Part shown: positions 14,537 through 20,148 of the stretch, piece after piece
How positions within the stretch are numbered: position 1 is the stretch's first letter
Layout of the letters: each line of letters begins with the position of its first letter
Source: Burkholderiaceae bacterium
Lineage (GTDB): Bacteria > Pseudomonadota > Gammaproteobacteria > Burkholderiales > Burkholderiaceae_D
DNA: 20,148 nucleotides
Direction of reading: 5' to 3'
NCBI GenBank assembly: GCA_014379395.1
Contig: JACMLV010000223.1
Span: forward strand, 1 to 20,148
Program-made: the position numbers and the translations under genes
The notes under the pieces: model-generated
Told to the model about the DNA's origin: nothing
Database searches by the model: none
Seen by the model: the letters and a program-made list of their open reading frames with translations, nothing else

Positions 14537-15574
14537 ATGTTTAAATTTGCAATTGGTGCGTTGTTTTCCGTTTTGTTCGCGCTAACTCCGGCCAGCGCCG
14601 CCGTGAAAAAATATAGCGCCAAGAAAACCAAGATCGTTTTGCGCCATTCGGGCGCCGATCTGCATCCGCGCGAGCGCCTGGTCAAGCGCATGGTGGTGGT
14701 GCGCGGCAAACGCAAGCTGGTGGTTCAGCGCGCCATCCGTGTCGCGCCCGCTTTGGCGGCGCCCCGGCCGAGCATGGGCGACCTGGCCGGCCTGAATCTG
14801 ACGCGCGATCCGCTCGACCTGGCCTCCAGCGTGGCGTTCGTGCTGGACCAGTCCAATTCCGAGGTCTTGTTTGAAAAAAATTCCAACATCGCCTTGCCGA
14901 TCGCCTCGATCACCAAGTTGATGACCGGCCTGGTCGTGGTCGAAGCGGGCCAGAACATGGACGAGCTGCTGACGGTCACCGAGGACGATGTCGATCGTGA
15001 AAAATTCAGCCGCTCGCGCCTGAAGGTGGGCACGCAGCTCAGCCGCGGCACGATGCTGCATCTGGCTTTGATGAGTTCGGAAAACCGGGCCGCCTCGGCG
15101 CTCGGCCACAATTATCCGGGCGGCTTGCCGGGCTTCGTTGCGGCGATGAACGCCAAGGCCAAGGCGCTCGGCATGAACGACACGCGTTATGTCGATTCGA
15201 GCGGGCTGTCGAAACGCAACGTGGCCAGCGCGCGCGATCTGGCGCGCCTGGCGATGGCCGCCTACCGCGAGCCGCTGCTGCGCGAATATTCGACCGATCC
15301 GAAGACGATCATCGAAGCCAACGGCCACCCCATGCATTTTGGCAACACCAACCATCTGGTCGCCAATCCGACCTGGGAGATCGGTTTGCAAAAGACCGGC
15401 TTCATCAACGAGGCCGGACGCTGCCTGTTGATGCAGGCCGTGATCGAGGGGCGCGCCGTGATCATGGTGTTCCTCGATTCCAAGGGCAAGCAGTCGCGCA
15501 CGGCCGACGCCGGGCGCATGCGCAAATGGCTGGAGGCCCTGCGTCCGGCCGGCCTGCTCGCGCCGGCGGGTTGA
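14537..15574 (+). CDS. pbpG: D-alanyl-D-alanine endopeptidase, PBP7-like (peptidase S11)
   Basis: 345-residue periplasmic low-molecular-weight penicillin-binding protein that cleaves D-Ala-meso-DAP cross-links in peptidoglycan. A signal peptide is clear: MFKFAIGALFSVLFALTPASA, with likely cleavage after ASA. The catalytic motifs are complete: S124-ITK127, S181-EN183 and K286-TG288. A basic linker (about residues 23-75) separates the signal peptide from the catalytic domain. PBP7 is favoured over the PBP5/6 carboxypeptidases because there is no C-terminal beta domain with amphipathic membrane anchor after the catalytic part. It has its own promoter and a strong terminator, so it is probably monocistronic. 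Confidence 0.9.
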   Translation: MFKFAIGALFSVLFALTPASAAVKKYSAKKTKIVLRHSGADLHPRERLVKRMVVVRGKRKLVVQRAIRVAPALAAPRPSMGDLAGLNLTRDPLDLASSVAFVLDQSNSEVLFEKNSNIALPIASITKLMTGLVVVEAGQNMDELLTVTEDDVDREKFSRSRLKVGTQLSRGTMLHLALMSSENRAASALGHNYPGGLPGFVAAMNAKAKALGMNDTRYVDSSGLSKRNVASARDLARLAMAAYREPLLREYSTDPKTIIEANGHPMHFGNTNHLVANPTWEIGLQKTGFINEAGRCLLMQAVIEGRAVIMVFLDSKGKQSRTADAGRMRKWLEALRPAGLLAPAG

Positions 15575-15595
15575 TCCGGCGGAACTCAGCGTTGG

Positions 15596-15621
15596 CGGCG
15601 GGCGATTGCCCGCCGTTTTTT
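15596..15621 (+). terminator. Rho-independent terminator of the D,D-peptidase gene
   Basis: Perfect 8-bp stem CGGCGGGC (15596-15603) / GCCCGCCG (15608-15615), loop GATT, followed by six T. It lies 22 bp past the stop codon. A further GC hairpin GCGCCG-AATTCC-CGGCGC at 15651-15668 has no T-run and lies just beyond the convergent IclR gene. Confidence 0.88.
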
Positions 15622-15681
15622 ATTCCCGAATGGATGCGCGCGGATCGCCGGCGCCGAATTCCCGGCGCTTATTCCCCGCGC

Positions 15682-16458
15682 TTATTCCCGTATGTAGCCG
15701 AGCGTGGCCGAAATCTGGTCGGCGGTCTGCACCAGGTCTTCCAGCCACTCTTCCTGCAGCCGGTCGCCCGGCGCCGAGATCGACAGGCCGGCGATCAGCT
15801 TGCCCGAATCGTCGCGGATGCCGGCCGCCATGCAGCGCACGCCCAGTTCGAGCTCCTCGTTGTCGCGCGCATAGCCGAGGCTGCGCACCTGGCTCAGCTC
15901 GCGCTCCAGCTGGCCCAGGTCGGTGATCGAATTCTTGTTGTGGCCGGCCAGTCCGGTGCGGGTGGCGTAGGCGCGGATCGCCTTCGGCTCGTCGAGCGAG
16001 AGGAACAGCTTGCCGGTCGAGGTCAGGTGCAGCGGCGCCCGCCCGCCGATCGCGCGCACCACCTGCATGCCGGAGCGCTCGGAGAACGCGCGGTCGATGT
16101 AGACGATCTCGTCGCCCTGGCGCACCGACAGGTTGATGGTCTGCTGGGTTTTCTTGTGCAACTGGCGCATGAATTCGAGCGCCGCTTCGCGCACCGACAG
16201 CCGGCTCTTCACGACATTGCCCAGCTCCAGCAGGCGCATGCCGAGGCGGTAGGTGCCCGGCTCGATGCGGTCGACGAAGCGCGTCAGCACCATGTCGTTC
16301 AAGATGCGGTGGGCGGTGGACGGATGCAGGCCCGACACCTTGGATAATTCCTTCAGGCTGACGGGATCGGAGTACTTCGCCAAGGCGTCGAGCAGGGCGG
16401 TCATGCGCTCGATGACCTGGATCGTCGTCTTCGGTGTTGCGACGGGTTCAATTTTCAT
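15682..16458 (-). CDS. IclR-family transcriptional regulator
   Basis: 258 residues, normal length. The N-terminal winged helix-turn-helix (about residues 10-75) contains PVSLKELSKVSGLHPSTAHRILNDMVLTRFV, and the C-terminal effector domain (about 90-255) contains the conserved LTSTGKLFLS and CMAAGIRDDSGKLIAGLSISAPGDR stretches. IclR proteins usually control catabolic operons next to them, but here the neighbours are a cell wall peptidase and a lipid kinase, so its target is likely elsewhere. It has a good promoter overlapped by an inverted repeat, which suggests autoregulation. Confidence 0.93.
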   Translation of the reverse strand: MKIEPVATPKTTIQVIERMTALLDALAKYSDPVSLKELSKVSGLHPSTAHRILNDMVLTRFVDRIEPGTYRLGMRLLELGNVVKSRLSVREAALEFMRQLHKKTQQTINLSVRQGDEIVYIDRAFSERSGMQVVRAIGGRAPLHLTSTGKLFLSLDEPKAIRAYATRTGLAGHNKNSITDLGQLERELSQVRSLGYARDNEELELGVRCMAAGIRDDSGKLIAGLSISAPGDRLQEEWLEDLVQTADQISATLGYIRE

Positions 16459-16493
16459 GATGTGGTTGGTGCAGTGCAGTATTCGATACCGCC

Positions 16494-16522
16494 TTTATAC
16501 CACATGGTGAAAAAAATGTGAA
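16494..16522 (-). promoter_or_regulatory. Promoter and possible operator of the IclR gene
   Basis: On the minus strand TTCACA (plus 16517-16522) and TATAAA (plus 16494-16499), spacer 17 bp, each one mismatch from consensus. Within it lies an inverted repeat CACAT (16501-16505) / ATGTG (16516-16520), ten bases apart, covering the spacer and the -35. The placement fits autorepression; which protein binds is inference. Confidence 0.55.
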
Positions 16523-16620
16523 TTGCGCGCCGCCGCATCGGCGAATTATTCAAGCTGGCGCCCCGGCGCCGGCTCGGCGGCCGCATAATGCTGCATCGAG
16601 TCAACGTGAACAAACAAGCG

Positions 16621-17007
16621 ATGGAACCACCTGTCAGCCAATTCAAGAGCAAGAGCGGCCTGAAACGCATCGTTTCGGCGCTGCGTTATTCGATCGACGG
16701 TCTGCGCTCGGCCTGGCGCCACGAGCACGCCTTCCGCCAGGAGATGCTGCTGTTCGTGATCGGCGCCGTGGTGGCGCTGGCCTTGCCTGTGTCGGCCTTT
16801 CAAAGGCTGGTGCTGATCGGCGTGCTGCTGCTGGTGCTGATCGTCGAGCTGATCAATTCGGCGCTGGAAGCTGTGGTCGACCGCATTTCCCTGGAGCGCC
16901 ACCCGCTGTCGAAAAACGCCAAGGATCTGGGCAGCGCCGCGGTGTTGCTGACCTGCGTCCTGGCATGCGCGACCTGGGCCGTCGTTCTGTTTAATCGTTT
17001 TTATTGA
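16621..17007 (+). CDS. dgkA: Diacylglycerol kinase DgkA
   Basis: Small trimeric inner-membrane enzyme that phosphorylates diacylglycerol to phosphatidic acid, recycling lipid left from envelope glycan synthesis. About 128 residues with three membrane segments and the family signature ELINSALEAVVDRISLERHPLSKNAKDLGSAAV, which carries the active-site Glu, Asn and Asp residues. The N-terminal segment RIVSALRYSIDGLRSAWRHEHAFRQE also fits. ATG 16621 gives the family's usual length; an in-frame ATG at 16588 would add 11 residues, and neither has a strong ribosome binding site. After the stop, a hairpin CTTATGCG-TTTTC-CGCATAAG (17021-17041) may act as a weak terminator, but no T-run follows. Confidence 0.93.
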   Translation: MEPPVSQFKSKSGLKRIVSALRYSIDGLRSAWRHEHAFRQEMLLFVIGAVVALALPVSAFQRLVLIGVLLLVLIVELINSALEAVVDRISLERHPLSKNAKDLGSAAVLLTCVLACATWAVVLFNRFY

Positions 17008-17124
17008 AAAGCGATGCTTCCTTATGCGTTTTCCGCATAAGCCGCTGCCAAAAGCTTCGTTTCCATTTTCGTGACTAGGCCGTACTGTCGTGTTTTCCCA
17101 CGCAACTGAGGTTCAGGAGGCAAG

Positions 17125-17679
17125 ATGGCGTCCGGTTCACTTCGAGATTATCGCGTGCTGGTCGTGCCCGGCCTGCACAACAGCGGCCCGCAGCACTGGC
17201 AGAGCCGCTGGCAGCGCCTGCACCCGGACTTCGAGCGGGTCGAGCAGGATGACTGGGAACATCCGCGGTTGGCGGCCTGGTCGGTGCGGCTCGATCACGT
17301 CCGCGCGCGCGAAACGCGGCCGATTTTGCTGGTCGCGCACAGCTTCGGTTGCCTGACCGCCGTCCATAGCCTGGCGCGCGATCCGTCCCGCGTCGTCGGC
17401 GCGCTGCTGGTGGCGCCGGCCGATCCGGGCAAATTCGGCGTGGCCGGCGACTTGCCGCATCACCGCCTGCCTTGTCCGTCGATCGTGATCGGCAGCCGCA
17501 ACGATCCGTGGATGAGCATCGAGCACGCCGCGCTATGGGCCGGGCGCTGGGGCAGCCGCTTCGTCGACGCCGGCCCGCTCGGCCACATCAACGCCGAATC
17601 GCGACTGGGCGACTGGCCGTTCGGCCAGCGCCAGTTGCAATCCCTGGTCGAGCCGGCCGAACCGGTCGCGAGCGTTTAA
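17125..17679 (+). CDS. RBBP9/YdeN-family serine hydrolase
   Basis: 184-residue small alpha/beta hydrolase. The N-terminal strand VLVVPGLHNSGPQHWQSRWQ is characteristic of the RBBP9/YdeN family. The triad is S73 (VAHSFG, an AHSFG variant of the usual GxSxG elbow), D127 (SRNDPWM) and H154 (PLGHIN). The start at 17125 follows an excellent CAGGAGGCAAG. No signal peptide, so cytoplasmic. The substrate is unknown for most bacterial members. It is convergent with the aldo/keto reductase gene, 35 bp between stops, with no obvious terminator. Confidence 0.9.
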   Translation: MASGSLRDYRVLVVPGLHNSGPQHWQSRWQRLHPDFERVEQDDWEHPRLAAWSVRLDHVRARETRPILLVAHSFGCLTAVHSLARDPSRVVGALLVAPADPGKFGVAGDLPHHRLPCPSIVIGSRNDPWMSIEHAALWAGRWGSRFVDAGPLGHINAESRLGDWPFGQRQLQSLVEPAEPVASV

Positions 17680-17714
17680 CTTCCATCCCCGGACCGGCCG
17701 ACATTGAGACCCGC

Positions 17715-18761
17715 TTATTGGCCCGGATCGGGCAGGCCGGCGTGGATACTGTCGATCCGGGCCAGCACCTCGTCGGGCAGCACGGCCCCGTAGGCGTCGA
17801 TGTTCTCCCGCAGTTGCGCCAGATTGGTGGCGCCGATGATGGTCGAGGCGACGAACCAGCGCGAATAGCACCAAGCCAGCGCCATTTGCGCCGGCGTCAT
17901 GCCGTTCTCCCGCGCCAGCGCCGCGTATTGGGCGCTGGCGGCCAGCACGCCGGGGCGCAGGTAGCGCGGGCTCCAGCTCTTTGGAAACAGGTTGAGCCGG
18001 CCCGGCGCCTGCGGATCGTCCACATATTTGCCGCTCAGCTGGCCGAACGCCAGCGGGCTGTAGGCCAACAGGCTGACCCGGTCGCGATAGCAGGTTTCGT
18101 TGAGCAGGCTCGTTTCGTAATGGCGCGCCGTCAGGTTGTACAGGTTCTGGATGGTGGCGATGCGCGGCAAGCCCTTCATTTCGGACTGCTTGATGAATTC
18201 CGACACGCCCCACGACGATTCGTTGGACACGCCGATCTGGCCGATCTTGCCCTCGTCGATCAAGCGGCCCAGCGCGCCCAGGGTGTCCTCGATCGCCACC
18301 GCCGGCCGCTCGGCGCGCGGATCGAACGCGCGGGCGCCGAAGACCGGCACGTTGCGGCTGGGCCAGTGCAACTGGTACAGGTCGATGTGCTCGGTTTGCA
18401 GGCGGCGCAGGCTGTCCTCCACGGCGGCGCGCAGATTGGCCGGGTCGAAATTGTTGGCGCCGCCACGCACCCAGTCCAGGTGCGGCGCCGGGCCGGCGAT
18501 TTTACTCGCCAGTACGATGTCGCCGCGTCCGCCGCGCTTGTTGATCCAGCTGCCGATGAAGCGCTCGGTCGAACCCTGGGTCGCGGCGCGCGGCATGACC
18601 GGATACATCTCGGCGGTGTCGATGAAGTTGATGCCGCGCTCGATCGCATAGTCGAGCTGGCTGTGCGCCTCGGCTTCGCTGTTCTGCTCGCCGAACGTCA
18701 TCGTGCCCAGGCAGATCTTGCTCACTTTTAAAGGGCCAGAGCCCAGCGTGGTCATCTCCAT
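17715..18761 (-). CDS. Aldo/keto reductase, Tas-like
   Basis: 348-residue NADP(H)-dependent oxidoreductase of the aldo/keto reductase superfamily. The catalytic tetrad is visible: Asp and Tyr in FIDTAEMYPV, Lys in VLASKIAG and His in LYQLHWPSR. The loop IDEGKIGQIGVSNESSWGV and the cofactor phosphate-binding region near TIIGATNLAQLREN are typical. Insertions and the N-terminal sequence resemble E. coli Tas. ATG 18761 is chosen because AAGGAG (plus 18769-18774) lies 7 bases upstream; a GTG at 18767 would be too close. That ribosome binding site overlaps the pyrD stop codon, so the gene is likely co-transcribed with pyrD. Physiological substrate unknown. Confidence 0.92.
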   Translation of the reverse strand: MEMTTLGSGPLKVSKICLGTMTFGEQNSEAEAHSQLDYAIERGINFIDTAEMYPVMPRAATQGSTERFIGSWINKRGGRGDIVLASKIAGPAPHLDWVRGGANNFDPANLRAAVEDSLRRLQTEHIDLYQLHWPSRNVPVFGARAFDPRAERPAVAIEDTLGALGRLIDEGKIGQIGVSNESSWGVSEFIKQSEMKGLPRIATIQNLYNLTARHYETSLLNETCYRDRVSLLAYSPLAFGQLSGKYVDDPQAPGRLNLFPKSWSPRYLRPGVLAASAQYAALARENGMTPAQMALAWCYSRWFVASTIIGATNLAQLRENIDAYGAVLPDEVLARIDSIHAGLPDPGQ

Positions 18762-18772
18762 CGTCACACTCC

Positions 18773-19813
18773 TTATTTTCCGCGCAGGGCGGCGGCGCAG
18801 TCGCCGATCAAGCCCGAGCCGGCGTAAATCAAGCCGCTGTAGAGCTGCACCAATTGGGCGCCGGCATCGATCTTGGCCTTGGCGTCGGCGCCGCGCATGA
18901 TGCCGCCCACGCCGATGATTGGCAGCGCCCCGCCCAGTTCGGCCTTGAGCAGCTTGATCACCGTGTTCGACAAGGCGAACACCGGCGCGCCGGACAGGCC
19001 GCCCGCCTCGGCGCCGTGCGGCATGCCTTCGACCGCGTCGCGACTGAGCGTGGTGTTGGTGGCGATCACGCCGTCGATCTGGTGCCGCAGCAGCGAGTCG
19101 GCGATGTTCTTGACCTGCTCGGCGTCCATGTCGGGCGCGATCTTCAAGGCCAGCGGCACGTAGCGCTTGTGCTGCTCGGCCAGGCGCCGCTGTTCCTGCT
19201 TGAGTTGCGCCAGCAGCGCGTCGAGTTCGGAGGCGCCCTGCAGCTGGCGCAGGTTCTTGGTGTTCGGCGACGAGATGTTGACCGTCACATAGCTGGCGTA
19301 GGGATAGACTTTTTGCAGGCAGTGCAGGTAGTCGTCGGCCGCGCGCTCGATCGGCGTGTCGGCGTTCTTGCCGATGTTCAAGCCCAACACGCCGTCGCGG
19401 TTCTGGTAAAACTTGGACGAGCGCACATTGGCGACGAAGGCGTCGACGCCGCCGTTGTTAAAGCCCATCCGGTTGATGATCGCGTTGGCCTGCGGCAGGC
19501 GGAAGATGCGCGGCTTCGGATTGCCCGGCTGCGGGCGCGGCGTGACGGTGCCGACTTCGATCGAGCCGAAGCCCAGTTCGGCGAGCGCGTCGATGTAGGC
19601 GCCGTCCTTGTCGAGGCCGGCGGCCAGGCCGACCGGATTGGGGAAGGCGATGCCCATCACCGTGCGCGGATCGGCGGCCGGCTTTTTGATCAAGCGCGTC
19701 AGGCCCAGCGCGCTGGCGCGTTTCAGGGCCGGCAGGGTCAGGTTGTGGGCCGCTTCGGGGTCCATCGCGAACAGCAGGGGGCGGGCCAGGGAGTACAGGG
19801 AATGTTGGGACAT
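18773..19813 (-). CDS. pyrD: Dihydroorotate dehydrogenase, quinone-type (class 2)
   Basis: Fourth step of de novo pyrimidine synthesis: oxidation of dihydroorotate to orotate with FMN, passing electrons to quinone at the inner membrane. 346 residues, with the class 2 N-terminal amphipathic helices (YSLARPLLFAMDPEAAHNLTLPALK), then the barrel: NPVGLAAGLDKDG, EVGTVTPRPQPGNPKPR, INRMGFNN, and catalytic S182 in VNISSPNTKNLRQLQG. The class 2 serine (rather than cysteine) base and the N-terminal extension both fit. The FMN phosphate site is GVGGI near residue 300. ATG 19813 follows an A-rich leader without a strong ribosome binding site. First gene of a probable pair with the aldo/keto reductase. 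Confidence 0.97.
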   Translation of the reverse strand: MSQHSLYSLARPLLFAMDPEAAHNLTLPALKRASALGLTRLIKKPAADPRTVMGIAFPNPVGLAAGLDKDGAYIDALAELGFGSIEVGTVTPRPQPGNPKPRIFRLPQANAIINRMGFNNGGVDAFVANVRSSKFYQNRDGVLGLNIGKNADTPIERAADDYLHCLQKVYPYASYVTVNISSPNTKNLRQLQGASELDALLAQLKQEQRRLAEQHKRYVPLALKIAPDMDAEQVKNIADSLLRHQIDGVIATNTTLSRDAVEGMPHGAEAGGLSGAPVFALSNTVIKLLKAELGGALPIIGVGGIMRGADAKAKIDAGAQLVQLYSGLIYAGSGLIGDCAAALRGK

Positions 19814-19906
19814 GGGACACTTTTGGTTGATGCGGGTAGCGCCTGCGATGTGCGCGTGAATCGGTGCAACTCAGTGCAAACGCGTGCCGGCCCGCCATTG
19901 GATTGG

Positions 19907-19940
19907 CCGGTATTTTACCGGAGCGTGGCGCTTCCGGAAA
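19907..19940 (-). promoter_or_regulatory. Possible pyrD promoter with overlapping palindrome
   Basis: Minus strand TTTCCG (plus 19935-19940) and TAAAAT (plus 19912-19917), spacer 17 bp. The -10 lies inside a perfect palindrome CCGGTA-TTT-TACCGG (19907-19921). This would leave a leader of about 90 bases. Moderate match only. Confidence 0.4.
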
Positions 19941-20034
19941 CGAAGTTGGGGAAATGCGGGGGCGGCGCCGGTTCGAAACGGCGCGTGGCGGCGGCTCAGG
20001 GAGCGGGGGCTAGTGTAGTGTTGCGCGCTGATTG

Positions 20035-20148
20035 CGACTTATAAAAATAGCGGATTTTTCGCCGAGACAAGGAAAAAACCGCAGCAATACCGAGGTATTG
20101 CGAGGATTTTTGACGCGGTATCGGCGGAAAAGACGCATTTTTATGTCG
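20035..20148. repeat. Large imperfect palindrome (about 114 bp), reaching the window edge
   Basis: The centre is GCAATACC-GA-GGTATTGC (20084-20101). The arms continue outward with interruptions: GAC..ATAAAAAT..GCG..TTTTCGCCGA on the left pairs with TCGGCGGAAAA..GCG..ATTTTTAT..GTC on the right. Arms end in CGAC (20035-20038) and GTCG (20145-20148), offset by two bases. Lower GC than the flanks and no gene inside. It looks like a dispersed intergenic repeat or non-autonomous element rather than a simple terminator; it may continue beyond the window. Confidence 0.7.

Noticed and set aside
17021..17041. Hairpin CTTATGCG-TTTTC-CGCATAAG after dgkA as a terminator
   Set aside because: Perfect 8-bp stem but no T-run on either strand; noted with dgkA rather than called separately.
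1..20148. tRNA, rRNA or CRISPR array
   Set aside because: No cloverleaf-like sequence with the GTTCRANNC arm, no rRNA segments, and no regularly spaced short repeats were seen in reading both strands.

Overview
The window reads as an ordinary high-GC betaproteobacterial chromosome. An Oxalobacteraceae-type organism (Massilia/Duganella/Janthinobacterium group) is my best guess. The basis is the mix of a CcoG oxidase-assembly factor, a radC / SlpA-type FKBP / ispH cluster, a PHA phasin and a class 2 pyrD. The placement is an inference from gene content and base composition, not a database result.

Layout. 1-2903: ccoG and a MocR-type (GntR plus aminotransferase) regulator on the plus strand. 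2867-6007: a disturbed region. The junction between the mocR 3' end and the convergent radC 3' end is present twice, as ~208-bp direct repeats. Between the copies lies about 2.6 kb of visibly lower-GC DNA with a small unknown gene, a LysR-type regulator and a divergent EamA/DMT transporter. 5755-7974: intact radC on the minus strand, then the SlpA-like FKBP and ispH on the plus strand. 8106-11762: a compact branched-chain amino acid ABC transporter operon, livHMGF, without a substrate-binding protein. 11826-12626: a PHA phasin gene on the minus strand with a clear terminator, a good sigma-70 promoter and a repeated motif on both sides of that promoter. 12760-14389: a second DMT transporter and a nitroreductase. 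14537-15621: a periplasmic PBP7-like D,D-peptidase with its own promoter and terminator. 15682-17679: an IclR regulator (minus), diacylglycerol kinase and an RBBP9-type serine hydrolase. 17715-19813: an aldo/keto reductase and pyrD, both on the minus strand and probably co-transcribed. 20035-20148: a large imperfect palindrome running to the window edge.

Most genes are housekeeping or general metabolism: respiratory oxidase assembly, isoprenoid synthesis, amino acid uptake, PHA storage, cell wall remodelling, phospholipid recycling and pyrimidine synthesis. The accessory part is the 3075-5704 insert. Its flanks suggest that cargo entered the 3' end of radC and that a duplicated radC 3' end/mocR tail either restored or preserved a complete radC. 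I did not find a clearly new multi-gene system. The most unusual signals are the insert architecture, the terminal palindrome and the paired motif at the phasin promoter.
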